A stretch of DNA of 64,000 nt from Nemopilema nomurai (GCA_003864495.1 ML133455.1:1178001-1242000); one strand, 5' to 3'. Positions 48,001-59,904 are shown, counted from the first letter of the stretch. Program-made: numbers and translations. Notes: generated by a model from the sequence alone, not told the origin.

Positions 48001-48800
48001 CTTCAACGCTCTCGATTTTGTAGTCCGGAGATGTTTCCCTGCCTTTCAACTCTGAGAGAGGATCATCTTCATGTTCTTCTGACTGCACGATTTTCTCTGA
48101 AAACAACCCTTCTGGGGACGACTTCTGTGGAGAAAGTTTCAAAAGTCGGCTCCTCGTCGTCTTTGTCCAGAATGTCTTCTTTCTCTTCTTCTTCCAATGA
48201 TGGTGCGGACGATTCGCTGTCTGTTTCGACTTCTTCGAGGTCTCGCAAATCGAATTCAGTCGACTCTACTACTGCCGCGTCAATGTCCTCAGAAATTACA
48301 GCTTCAGGCTCCATGTCGCCAATGTCAAGAGTCACTCTGACCATTGGAAGAGCAGACCCGCCGTCATCGTCGTCATCGACACGGTCTTCACTGTCTGTAA
48401 TGCTCACAGGTTGCAGTCTCAGCGGCTGTACCGAAAAGCGCTCTTCTTCTGCCGTTATTTCGCTCAGTTGCGGCTCTTTTTCGTCTCTAGATCCTCTGAA
48501 TTCGTTTTATCCGTCCTGTAACTCTCCCAGAAATGGTCCTGACGAGACCACCTTGTGGGATTGTTTCTTCTTCAACGCTCTCGATTTTGTAGTCCGGAGA
48601 TGTTTCCCTGCCTTTCAACTCTGAGAGAGGATCATCTTCATGTTCTTCTGACTGCACGATTTTCTCTCTGAAAACAACCCTTCTGGGGACCACTTCTGTT
48701 GAAATGGTTTCAAGAGTATCGTCTTTGTCGGTCTCGAAATCTTCTTTCTTACCTTGCATGGTAGAGTCGGTTGAATTTGTATGATTCATATCTTTTTCAC
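36063..48800 (-). CDS. Gene B giant exon: 191-aa and 50-aa repeat region
   Basis: This is the continuation of the exon that starts at 50726. From high to low coordinate it has one divergent lead copy (GKKEDFETDKDDTLETISTE), about 20 units of 191 residues, a run of 50-residue units, and a unique 120-residue acidic tail with several Cys (VCLESFCPHAKDMKTHC). It ends at a consensus donor GAAAATG|GTAAGT (36063/36062). The 191-residue unit has, in order: an acidic stretch, SPDYKIESVEEETIPQGG, a basic segment SGRVTGRIKRIFRGSRDEK, AEEERFSVQPLRLQPVSI, DRVDDDDDGG, and the E/D/S-rich DLRDLEEVETDSESS part. As assembled the frame is broken in many copies, so no continuous protein is readable. The lowest 2.4 kb (36007-38382) is one open frame. 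The protein is probably disordered and very acidic. The family is unknown. Confidence 0.7.
36410..37450 (-). repeat. 150-bp tandem repeat, about seven copies of a 50-aa unit
   Basis: The word agaaataacagc recurs exactly every 150 bp, at 36541, 36691, 36841, 36991, 37141 and 37291, and as agaaattacagc at 37441. The 50-residue unit (DMEPEAVISEDIDIAVVEST... ending EEEEDIL) corresponds to the C-terminal part of the 191-residue unit, so a piece of the larger unit was amplified on its own. The copies differ by substitutions (SSTP versus SSAP, EPE versus VPK), not indels, and the frame stays open. Confidence 0.95.
37320..48720 (-). repeat. 573-bp tandem repeat, about 20 copies
   Basis: A fixed landmark (caggttgcagtctcagcgg) recurs near 37,557, 38,130, 38,699, 39,272 and so on to about 48,410, giving 20 copies with a mean spacing of about 571 bp. 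Full copies are 573 bp. Apart from one base near 37,533 versus 38,106 (C/G, Gly/Arg codon), the lower-coordinate unit and the others are almost identical. Most differences are small indels, for example an extra A near 39,541, a missing T near 39,664, an extra A near 40,785, shortened CTCT near 41,252 and a missing T near 41,631. These indels break the frame repeatedly. Confidence 0.95.
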
Positions 48801-50726
48801 CCAGCATTTCATTTCTTGTTCCGTTTTAGAAGTTGGTAGGATAATTTTATCCTGATGAAAATTTGTTCGTACTTGATCATACTCCATCGGGATAATCCAT
48901 TCATCTTGGACAGTCGTCGCTTCCTTATCTTGGTAGTCGAATCGCCTCCAGTCTCCCTTAGCCGCTTCTTTTTGGTTATTATCCATCTGTTCGCTTACTG
49001 ATTGCTGCCTTATTGTATTCAACAAGAGAGGCTGTATAGAGATGTATTCTTCCTCTGCTCGGCAATCCGGCTCAATACCTTGCTGGCTGAACTTTTTGTC
49101 GGGACCCGGAAAGAGAGATCGAAAAGCGTTAGAAAACCTCGACCGTAAGGAACTTGTTGTTTGCTTGTTTAAACGCTCTTCCTCCAAAATGAACACTTTG
49201 ACGTTGTCTCTGTTCTCATCCGTGTTATTATTGAAGATCTGGACTATGTCCTCCATATGGTTGTCGAATGGAACAGGTCGGTCAAACTTTAGCTCTTTGT
49301 CAATATATACAGTTGACGCTGGTTCGCGCTTCTGCGTGCCATTTTTCAGACGGGTTTTCGGTCCTTCTTTCTTTGGCGTGCTTGTTTGAACAGCAGAAGT
49401 ATTACCATTTTGCTCAAGAAAATTCTGAACGATGACATAATCTTCTTTTGTCGTGGTCTTCTCTCCGATGTCTATATCAACAGCGACAGGCTTCGGAAAA
49501 TGAAGAATCTCTTCACACGACTTAGAAAAATCACCAGACAATGTGAGTTTAGATTTTATTCCCGGGTTGCTTTCATTCGTGAAAACAATTTCGTATCCTG
49601 TATTCTGATTTTTTCCGTTTCCATCGCGCGATTCGTTATCGGTAAACACATCTAAATCTTCATATGAGATTGACGCGGTTTTGATCTTTGTATAGTGACG
49701 TTCCTTCGGCCTCGTTCTTCTTGGCTTGATCTTCTTCACCGGTTCTTCGTCAACAAACTCGATACTGTATTCTGTGCTCCTTTGGAAGGAATCCTCTCCA
49801 TAATTAGAGCTACCACGCCTGGAACCGGTGCCACTTAAACTTCCACAGCTAACTGATAAAAGGCTGGGGGTTTTGACTTCAAAAGAGCGTGTGAAGTCGG
49901 CGGATAATGAAAGCGTTCTCAGTTCTCTGTTCTCCTTCTCATCGATGAAGGAGATCTGGTATCCTTCTTCTGATGCAGCATAGCTGTGGAAGAACTCCGA
50001 GCCTTCCTCATCTTCCTCTTCATCAGTGACTAAAGACAATCTGCTATCATTTTTGTCCACATATATACGGAAAGATTCCTCATGGTTCAGTTCTTCAGCG
50101 ACCATCTTCGTTTCGAACTCCTTCTCAAATTCGGTAATCTGTATTCTTCTTCCTTTTGAGAACAGCTTAAAAACAACACTAAAAGGGCAAATGTAATACC
50201 AATATCTTGTCCTGCAAATCAAAACTCTGACCTGTCTTCTTAGCAAATATATTGCAAAACAGCAATAATTAATCCATTCTTCGCGCCTTATCAGAGCACA
50301 CTTTTCAGCGTCTCGGCGCTTTTTACTAAGAAAGACAGTCACTGAACTGGTTACCGTCCTTTGGCGACGGAAATGCCGCGAGTTGCATTGGCAAAGAATC
50401 AATACAGACCCACCAGTGGAAGAATCCTGCAAATCCTCTTCATCTGACAAAAAGTCAATTACAACATACTCGAGATCATTATCACTTTCGACTTCTTCCT
50501 CTTCTTGAATGTAGTTTTTTGATATCTCCGTTGCCTGTCCGATGGATGCTTCAAACTCCCGACTATGTTCGTAAATCGGGCCGACATCAGATCCGACTCC
50601 ATCGTCATCTACATATGAAGACGATACACTACTCGGCCTGATCTTCAATGATCCAGTTAAGTCGGCTGTGATTTCGATGTGCAGGTCGTGAGTTCGGTTG
50701 ATTGCAGCTTTGTATTCATCTGCCAT
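48786..50726 (-). CDS. Gene B N-terminal region (start of giant repeat protein)
   Basis: Starts at ATG 50726 (MADEYKAAINRTHD), preceded in frame by TGA 15 bases upstream, and runs 646 codons to a TGA that is probably artificial. One A missing at about 48,810 (gaaatgaaatg) would join it to the repeat frame below. Features: acidic region, three related segments of the form G-Y-x-I-x-F-x-(D/N)-E...L-S-x-D-F-(T/S)-x-S (GYQISFIDEKEN with SLSADFTRSFE; a partial YSIEFVDEE; GYEIVFTNES with TLSGDFSKSCEEIL), TSTPKK, and a basic segment LRSRFSNAFRSLFPGPDKK followed by EEEYISIQPLLL, which resembles the 191-aa module. Residues about 105-190 are basic, aromatic and Cys-rich, unlike the flanks, and are probably an unspliced intron (GTGGGT donor at 50413). 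The same motifs in the same order occur in gene A. Family unknown. Confidence 0.75.
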   Translation of the reverse strand: MADEYKAAINRTHDLHIEITADLTGSLKIRPSSVSSSYVDDDGVGSDVGPIYEHSREFEASIGQATEISKNYIQEEEEVESDNDLEYVVIDFLSDEEDLQDSSTGGSVLILCQCNSRHFRRQRTVTSSVTVFLSKKRRDAEKCALIRREEWINYCCFAIYLLRRQVRVLICRTRYWYYICPFSVVFKLFSKGRRIQITEFEKEFETKMVAEELNHEESFRIYVDKNDSRLSLVTDEEEDEEGSEFFHSYAASEEGYQISFIDEKENRELRTLSLSADFTRSFEVKTPSLLSVSCGSLSGTGSRRGSSNYGEDSFQRSTEYSIEFVDEEPVKKIKPRRTRPKERHYTKIKTASISYEDLDVFTDNESRDGNGKNQNTGYEIVFTNESNPGIKSKLTLSGDFSKSCEEILHFPKPVAVDIDIGEKTTTKEDYVIVQNFLEQNGNTSAVQTSTPKKEGPKTRLKNGTQKREPASTVYIDKELKFDRPVPFDNHMEDIVQIFNNNTDENRDNVKVFILEEERLNKQTTSSLRSRFSNAFRSLFPGPDKKFSQQGIEPDCRAEEEYISIQPLLLNTIRQQSVSEQMDNNQKEAAKGDWRRFDYQDKEATTVQDEWIIPMEYDQVRTNFHQDKIILPTSKTEQEMKCWVKKI

Positions 50727-53494
50727 GCTGGTTATTTCTCATTGATCTAAAAAGGAAACTTACAATTAAATTTAGCAGCAGTCACATCTAGTGTTGGATT
50801 AAGGATCACAGCAAGTCGAGGCGGGCGACTAAAATCCACCCACGATTTTTCGTCGGTCATGGCGGACATTGTGAAATCGTTGGTCATTTTGGGCTTCTCT
50901 CGGTCTCCCTTTCCAAGCTCCAATTGGCTCTTTAATGAAGAGGCTGCTGCTAATAAGAGTGCCGAGCCCTAACATGAATGACAGAACTGCCGCATCAAAC
51001 TGAGCCGTCCTTTCCAGTTGACATTTATACTTGCAAAACAGACAATAAAAGTCTGTTGGAGAAAAAGACAAAAAGGCAGACTAACTTAATAAACTTGTGT
51101 CTCCCTTTTGTAACGTTGTTTCCTTCAACGATATGCAGCTTTCCCGTGGAAACTTCACACTTGACTAACTTGAGTTTTGAGTTGAGGTTAATGCAACAAG
51201 TGTTGGTGAGATATTCCTCTATCTTTATCTTACCTATCGCCGGCTTTATCAATTACCGCAAAAGCAAAACAGTCTTTTCATGGAACGTAGATACGATACA
51301 ATGAAGAGCGAAAATTTAAGGACTGCAAAAGTTGAAAAGACTTATTCTAACCCCTATGAAGCGGCCAAGACACTAGTACTAAAGATAATAGGATGGCAAA
51401 GGGTGTGTAATCGGCGAGCCAGACTAGTGGCCACAAAGACGGGGGTCGACTTTACTGTTTCTGCTTTGGAGTTGCCACGGGTAGGATTCATCTCTAAGAC
51501 AATTCTTTAGTGTAATTTTGAATGGACGTTTTTCTTTTTGCAAACCAGGGACCATGAGTTCGAGCCTTGCTCGGGTCGGTTAATTGTCCGCATTCTCTCC
51601 TTGACGTCTTCAGAAATGCTGTTGCTTATGACAGTTTTCCTTTACAATACTCTGAGATGTTAAATATATCGATTTTAACATATCTTCTTGAATTTCTTAA
51701 TTCATTTTGATAGAGATGAAATTTTTCCATAAATTCAACTGGATGACGAAATAACGTGGTGGACTTAAGTTGCTCAAGAAAAAAGAGACTTTTTACCGAT
51801 ACTTTTAAGAGACTTTTAAATTCACCTAACATTTCCGTAAAGCTTAGCGTTTTGCGTTTGAAAGTTATTATTTACTTAGTTCAAACATATGATTCAATAT
51901 AGGAAATATAGGATAGGAAATCAATCATGAAAAATTTAAGAATTATCCCAACCTTGAGAGGTACCTACTATTTAGGGGATAATTATGTCAAATCAGCATT
52001 TATGAAAATCGTTAGCAAATGAAAATGCTCTTCTCATGTCATTCTTACAGTTAAAAAAGCTCCTTGTCTTGAACTCTCAAACAGTTCATGTTATATGAAG
52101 AAAAGGGCAAGGCATTATTACATGCAGTCTGCAATTGAAAACGTTACCCAAAACAACCCAACAGACAGCAACCGTAGCCTTACCTTTCACAACAATTAGC
52201 TTCTGACTTTGAGTGGATTATACAAACTGTGAATCCTTGAATGGTTTCGCTTACGTATCCAAAACAATGATAAACTAAAGATAAAGGCAAAGGGAAAGCA
52301 TCCCTTAATCCAACCACATGTGCGCAAAACATCTTTGAAGGTCTTTAATAAGTTTTATGCAGTCAAAGCCGTCAGAACCCCGAAGTTCCTGCGCGAAATT
52401 TCTTTTGTCAATGACATCTCTATGAGATCTTACAAACAACAAGATCAAAGATCCTTGTTCTGGGAGGCCCTCGATTTTATCCAAGAAAGCGAGACTGTGA
52501 AAAAATGAGAGACTGAAGGCAAACACGGAGAGTCTAAAACTAAAATAATCTAGCTCAAACTAAACACTCAATGGGACTATGAAAGAGAAGGATTTGCAGG
52601 CATCGGCGCGTCGAAAGAAGCCCCCGCTGCGGGAATAGAAACATTTCAAGAAAGAGGTGGAGGTTGAAGATAATAAAGAAGATAACAAAGTTAATCATTG
52701 AAGGGGTTATTCGGAGACGATAAAAGAAGAACTGATCATCTCATGAAATATTAAGAGATTTAGGATTTTGAAAAAGTATGTTGAGAATTGACAATATTGG
52801 GGCTGCCTTTTTTAAGATCACAAACGAAAATCTAATTAAAAGTTATCCCCCAATAGAAGAATCAATCTTTCAAGGGGCATTTTCATTTCTGGAAGGGCAA
52901 TCGCAAAATTTTGGGGTGAAGTAGGATTGGTTGGGGAAGCAACTGACCTCAGCTTGCTTCGTGTTCTCTTCATCAGCATCTGATCACGTGACTTGGCTTG
53001 CTGTTCAACAAAGAGCCAGGGCATGCGGTTGATTTGAATCTTAGAATAAGTCTTCGACATATGGATTCGAACAAGTAGACGATATGGATTATAGGTTTAA
53101 AGAGATAGAGAAGTATAAGAGGATTGCACAAATGCTTTTCATTTAGCTTGAGTGCCAAGTGAGGGTACTCAATTAGTGAGGGTACCAAAATAGGGAGGGT
53201 ACGCAAATAGGGGTGGTACGGGGGTCTGCCCTTTTAGAATACCATTTTCGCCTGCATGTTGCAAATACTATCATAACCACGAACATTAAATTTTTATAGA
53301 AGATCTTGGATTGTTTATCAGCTTAGAGATTGTAGCCTAATTCATTTGAACATAGTCATGTTTGTCATGTCATGTTGTTGTCAAAATTGTAATGTTTTTT
53401 ATAATCTTCATTTCGAACTGTGTTGTAGACGTTCTGTTTGGGCATGGTAAGAATGTAAAGAGAGCGCCATTTTAACAATCAGGTGGTTTTAAAA

Positions 53495-53602
53495 GGCTAT
53501 AGCTCACGGGGGCTTCGCCCCCTGCTCCCCCATATCGGCGTTGCCCCTAGACCCTAGACCCCTCCCTGCATACCCACTTCTGCAACTCACGCTACGCCAC
53601 TG
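53495..53602 (-). mobile_element. Possible hAT-like element end (CAGTGGCGTAGC)
   Basis: On the - strand, 53602 downward reads CAGTGGCGTAGCGTGAG, resembling the CAGNGGCGTAGC terminal repeat seen on many hAT-group transposons and their deletion derivatives. It is followed by a G-rich stretch and a perfect hairpin (gggggcttcgccccc) near 53,508. I found no matching opposite terminus, so it is a fragment or a partial copy. Confidence 0.35.
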
Positions 53603-56600
53603 TCTGCTAGAAAATGGCAATTACGATCCATATAATTAAAGCAGAGAATGTCATGAGAGTGGAATGGAACGTATCCATGTGCGTTTGATGTTGACCATCC
53701 TAACTTAGCAACAACGACAATATCTGTCGCCCTGCCCATCAGAACAGTCGGTGTAGTTGGATTTTGACGTTCCAACTACAGACACAAGCCACAAGCCATA
53801 GAAACATCTTTCACGTCAAATGTGAAATATAATATTGTTGAAAGGACTTACCAGGACTTCTCACCAAAATCCACGTCGTCGGAATTCCATCACGTTTTAG
53901 TGACCTGGGAACAAAGGGATCTTGTTTACAGCACAGAAGCAGAGCAGAATAGCGTAAATAAAGCCAAGCAAAACAAAATTGTGTTGCTTTAAAAGGACTG
54001 CTAAGTTATCTTTGTTTTCGAATTCAACCCATGAAAGCAGAGCAAAAACAGTCGCCAGCAAACGCCCTTATCCAAGTATCATCTTACAAAAAGAATTTTC
54101 AAACCAAATATTTATAGAGAACGGGGAGTTGCATGCCGCGAAAGAGCGGGCAAATACTGATAGTAAAGAGCGTTTTCTTGGTTTGTTTGGCCCTGAATGA
54201 TCTTTTAGAAAAGGCTCCTTTTCAAAGGTTCTTTTATCGACTGACCACATAGTTTAAACACATTTTAAGAGAAATCATGTACATGATTTTTTTTATAAGA
54301 AAACTCTAGAATACTAAGGGGTGGACGTTATTTTGGAAGTTTGGCCAAGTTTGCATCGTCTTGCTTAAAAACTAACCCAGAGTCCAGAAAATTTTTTAAC
54401 CTTTCTCCGGCTACAATTCTTATTATCCAATAAACCTTCCTCAAATATGATATTAACCTTCCTCCGGCCCTCAGCCGTAGAGCCGTCAATCTTTCTAGAC
54501 TCTGACGTAACCTAACTTAAAATAACTTTTTGAAATTTTTCGAGTGTTATTAAGGAGCAGAGCACAGACAGGTGGATTAAATTTCAAGTTTCAAGGTACT
54601 TTGTGTAGGAAGCACGATTTGATCATTATGCTGTTCTGTATAAGCCCTCTTCCCCCTTCTAAAAAGTCCATATCCGTGGTATCAACATTGACAAGAACTT
54701 CAAAACCAAAGAGCAGGGCAACTCTCGGGTTAGCACCCCAGCATTAATATTAACAGAAAAACTTTATTGCCATGAAAAGACAGGCAATATTGGATTGAGG
54801 ATACCATTAAAACCTGTAATTGCTCTTGACACTAGGCAATGGCGGCCTAATTATTGGGATTTGGTAATCAATGTCTATGGGAACCACGCATCAGGATTCC
54901 ACTTAAAATTGCCAAAATTAACATTATCAGACGAATCCCTTGGAAGCATGCGTGTGTGCGTGACGTCATTGCCACCTATTTCTTTATTGTCTGAAAAGCA
55001 TTCCCACGAACCGCACCCTGGGAATAAATATGCGGGATTTTGCAAGACAGGTAGGGATCTCGTTACATCAACACCGTTTTGTCTAGATGCAGAGCCCAGA
55101 CCAAACCTCCTTGATAAATCGTGAAATCTGTTCGTGCTTTTGCTGATGATGGTGGTCATATCAGTGTGGCTTGGATGGTTGTGGTTTTGAAGACAGATAA
55201 ATCATGCTATGACTTGTTTATCGTGTTGAGATAGCCAGCCGCACCCCAGGAGCATAACATATAGAGACCGATGGCACAGTCAGATTCAGTGTTACAGCAA
55301 CAACATTTTGCTCGCTCGTCTCGGTGCCCGCTCATTTCCCACACGCTCTCTCAATTCAAAAATCACATCAACCATTGTATGAAAGACATTTATTTTCAAT
55401 ACGATGAACTCAGGCCCATTTGAATTGCAACAAAGACCCTTTCCTTCTGTACAGTAATGCTCGATATATGCAAGGGAAAAGTCAAATCGTGTATAGAAAA
55501 CCATCACTTCTGTGAAATATTGACAAAACCAAACGAAACATTTGAATAAGAACTGCATATTCCACCTGGTGTTATTAACGTTGGACATGGAAGAACCCTT
55601 TATTAAAAAAAGTCAACTATCTAAATAAATTGCCTTTTCGTTGAACTAGAAAATGTAATTCCAGCGTGTTTCACCTGCCCTGGGTAAACAGTAAAGTGTC
55701 CAAATTTTTGTTGACTGAAAGGGGGAGGGCTTAAGAGACTTAAGTTGATAAACCAGAGCTGGTGCTATGACCAAAACAGAGTGGGCATCTATGCCCAACG
55801 AACGCCCTTGGTTAGAAAACACAGCGAGCAAGAATGAATTCAAACAACCACAGATGGTTGCTTTCTATTATTTTCAAACAGGTTTAACGGCCTATGTAAA
55901 CAAGTTTTCGTTATTGCAATGTACACATGTACGATTATGACGCAGCTGACTGAATATGACAGGATCTTGCGTTTGACCAAGTCCACCTGTCTAGCAGCTA
56001 GCTGGAGCTTCCTTCAAGCAAATGGCTCACAGGCAAATGGCAGCGAAAAGAAGCACCCAGAACATGGACATCAGGGAAAGAAGGAGCTTCTACTATTTAG
56101 CAATAAACTGATAGGGAATGCCGCATCAAATAATACGCTTTGTAAACACAACATTTGGGAGAAGAGGGCCTACCTTTCAAATTTTAAAACTTACTTCTCG
56201 ATATAAAAAGACTCTGCTCTAGAGAAGTCAGCTGTAAAGGCTTCTAGTATCTTTCTAGGAGATGTACTTATTTGAAATGTTCAGCGAAACACAGAACATT
56301 CCAATGCAGCGAAACACAAGGCGGTATGAAAATTAGATTTATGACTTGAAAAACCTATCGTCGGCACTTTGTGAGCAGTGAAAAACAAACCAAAAGCGGA
56401 TCTTGAGCCTCGTATACCGTTAACACAAATAACGTAGCTTCCAAGAGGTAAACACAGGCGATTCGAGTCTTGGGATTAAGTTGACGATTAAAAAAATTAC
56501 GTATTACGTAAATGCAAACTTACTTCATCTTTGTGCGCTGGCTGTGCGAGTGAGTTTAAAGCGAGCATGCTGCTTCCTTGTGTGTTCGACTGGACTGCAC

Positions 56601-58381
56601 TGAAATGATTTCAAACAGTAATGTGAGTGTAGCGAGAGGTTAATTGCGTTGTCCTCTTGCGATGCATAACAAAGCGCCCGGCCATGTTGTGCATCAGACT
56701 GTGTCAACTGTTGGCCCTGGCCTTTTCAATTCGCAAATTAATCGACCTCAGAAACAAAGAGCAAGCTCCTCTGTTCTGTTCTTCTTGCAAAAGAAGTTTG
56801 CAGTCATCTTTTATGACCCACCGAAGGGTTCCCAGAGGAGCTACCGAGCGTTATTCTGTTGACAGACATGCGAGCCTCCACAAGCCGCGGATATGGGTTA
56901 AATTACTCCACAGAATGGGGAATAGAAGCAACGGTACTAGTCTGCAAGGCTTATACATCGAAGTAATAGAAGCCTTTAGACTAAATGAATTAGCTAGTCT
57001 GGACTTGTTATTAAAGTTAACGAGGCATTGACTTTATCACATTGGAATGAAGTGAATTGTTGTACTGAGGACTCGTGCAGTTATCATGTTATATGAATAT
57101 AGGAATCGGTGAAATACATCATCATTACTATCGGCCGAAATGCTAGAACATACTGCATCCTTCTTGTTTTAGGTTTGAAATTGTTGAGAAGTTGCGAAAA
57201 AATCGAATGAGCTTGTCATCTGAAGACACAAATAGATTTGCTTGCTGAATAGAAAAGTGATTAGAGTGATGGCTTGTAGGATTTTCCAAAAGCGACCAAA
57301 AGCATAGGATGTCCCCCTGAGCTGCAAAAGGCGACACACAATATTTCCGCCAAAGTAATATTGCCCAATGGAGCAAGGAGATTTCTTAAGCCTTTGCGCC
57401 TAACTAAACAAATTATCCTGTCAAACAAATTATTTAAACTTGCGAACTAGGCACCGCGCATTTGGTATAATACACCCTAGAGGAATGCAAAGTTCCCTCA
57501 TTTATAAAAATTCACTAGGCGGTCCAATTGCTTAAGGGGTATTAAACACCCAAGATGACTTGATTCTGTCACAGAAGTCACTGAAAAGAGGCCGAAACAC
57601 CGCTAGAAATGAAAAAATGCGCACCCCCTCGATCCGAGTTGAACAATCAACCCCTTCGGGCTGACTTTTTTACAATGTTGACTTCAAAAGGGATTTCACA
57701 AGAAGGATTAAATGTAAAGTTTCTGCCAAAAGAAGTTGGAATCGAGAGAAATTTGTGATTTTGTGATCCGCGTTATTCCAGTGTTTTATCCCCCCCCCCC
57801 CTCAACCAACCTAGGATCGTTAGGTGTAAGCCATCGCTACATTGGAATTCATCACTTTTCGTTGATTCGATTACCCACTTTTCTGCTGTACAACATTGTT
57901 TGAGAAGCGAGGTGACTTTGCAGCGATTGCAAAGCGGCCGATCTCAAACGATAGATTGTTAACCGCTAACCAATAAGAACAAGACTGAAACATTATCATA
58001 TTGTTTGACAAAGTGGCTTTTGGAACCCAAAAACCTCCGGTTCAAGCTTGAGACTTGATTTGAGGGTTTCCTCATAAGAGCTCGCCACATACTTGGCCAA
58101 AACATGTTGAAGAGCTTTCTACTTGAAATGTTTTGATATAAATTTTGAATGACTACCAGTTGCAATATTGCGAAAAGTTGCTCGATAATGTTTGAAGGAT
58201 CAAAACGACACGGTAAAAATTGATATAACTGCACAAAAAGACGTGCCTGTGAAAATCTAAAGGCCCCGGTTCTTCATTCCAAAAGATTAAACGGGGAGAG
58301 ACAAAATACGTTTCACTGCAGCCGTCTAGTATCTTTATTAGCAATTAACACATTACAGATGAGAACAAGCAAGTTCTAAAT

Positions 58382-58455
58382 AGGGCGCTTATTAGTCGCT
58401 TCCTACTTGGGGCGGCAAACGACATGGGCGTTAAAAAGCTAATAAGCGCTTAGTT
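58382..58455. repeat. Inverted repeat, 11-bp arms
   Basis: GCGCTTATTAG near 58,384 is matched by CTAATAAGCGC near 58,439, with about 45 bp between. It could be a small transposon remnant or a chance hairpin. Confidence 0.4.
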
Positions 58456-59777
58456 TTATCATAACTTCAATAAAAGATGTATCTATACCTTCTAACTAAA
58501 GTAACAAAGCTATATTACAAAATAGGCAAACATTTTCTATAATACAAAAAACACCTTCCCTCTACGTTTGATAAGACGTTAAACGATTCTACAAATATCT
58601 GCTTAGTATAGGCTATAGATAGAATTATTTAAAAGATTTAGATAAAAGGTGTTAAAGGACTAGAACAAAATTTTTTCACTACGGTAAAAATTCTATCAGC
58701 AAATCTAGAAATAGGTTAACGGAACCTAAGAAAACATAAAATCTATAACTAAAAAATTCCATATATATAAAATAATGCAACACCATTAATTAAATATTGG
58801 CTTAATTGGTCATTTCTGGTAAATGGGACAGATAATTACTTCTGTGTCTTGTTGCAGGGAGGGAATGAAAGGGAATTCGGACCAGAAGCCACGATTATCA
58901 ACAACTGGAAGGCTAAGTTCGAATAGGAAGAATTGCCACGTGACATCTTCAATTTCATTGGACTGAGACAAATTCACCTGATTGGGCCGCCTCTTTGCAA
59001 TGAAAATTCCAGTCGACATTGAGCGCAAATGTACAAAAGCCAGATGGCTTGTAACCTCACCTCGAAGGTGTTATATGACATACGATATAATTTGGAAACG
59101 AAAAGAGGTAGCAGAAAAAGGGGGGTTGAAATACACAGATGATGATGTTGCTTTTACAGGCATGCAGAGATGCAAAGGCAAGCTAGGGTTTCCTTGTTTT
59201 GACTGTTTGGCGCCAATTCTAATAATGGCCTAAGCGCCCAAACCAAAGCAACAACGAAAACGCGATAAGCTTTGCCCTCAGACAGATCCAGCCACGACCC
59301 AGAGTATAACTACAACATCACGAGTAATGAAAAGAAAAAAGTCACGTGGCACTGTATTTTGGCTTGGTGGGGCTGTTCTGTGCAGTTCTATTTGCTTCGA
59401 CATAATTGCCCCTCAACACGGTGTTGGGTTATCATATGACAGACTAAAACGATCGTTGTTATAAAAGAAGGATAAAATGTAGTGAATCAGGGCATCACCT
59501 AGGCATCGGCTAATACAACAAAAGGGAAGATACCTTAATGGGATTCTGAAAACCAGCCTTGGTAACACCATTACGAACAACTTTAAAAGCTTTGAAATGG
59601 CGAAGAATAAAATAAAGTGTCGCCTAGCAACAATCGCGGAAAAAATCAAAGGACGTCACGAGCCTCGGTTCGATGGCCTTTTTAATCAATAAGAAGCTTT
59701 ATCTTTTAAACAAAATTTACTGCTTCTTGTTTAACAGATTAACACGCCTTTCTGTTTTTGCTAGGTTGACAAGCAAC

Positions 59778-59904
59778 TACCCTGGGTACCTGACTCACTA
59801 TATTTAAAATAATAGAGATTAATATCGGCACATTAGAACGAGAATGGGGCGCACTAGACCAGACTTTCTATTTCATACATAGTGAGTCTGGTAACCAGGG
59901 AATC
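59778..59904. mobile_element. MITE-like element with imperfect terminal inverted repeats
   Basis: The left arm accctgggtacctgactcactat and the inverse of the right arm atagtgagtctggtaaccaggga match at 20 of 23 positions, enclosing about 80 bp. The word caagcaac occurs just outside both ends (about 59,771 and 59,907) and could be part of a target duplication. There is no coding capacity. Confidence 0.5.

Noticed and set aside
36422..48624. Many long serine-rich or repeated + strand frames, up to 440 codons
   Set aside because: These are antisense shadows of the 150-bp and 573-bp coding repeats, both multiples of three. The - strand frame has the splice sites and the link to the unique exons.
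37320..48720. Programmed frameshifting to read the broken 573-bp copies
   Set aside because: The breaks differ in place and size from copy to copy and show no common slip site, which fits assembly error better.
51540..51590. tRNA-like B box (gttcgagcc)
   Set aside because: No A box at the right distance and no cloverleaf. At most a remnant of a SINE.
54795..57031. Frames of 109 and 124 codons on the + strand in the A-B intergenic region
   Set aside because: No conserved motif, and overlapping alternatives in other frames. Probably non-coding.
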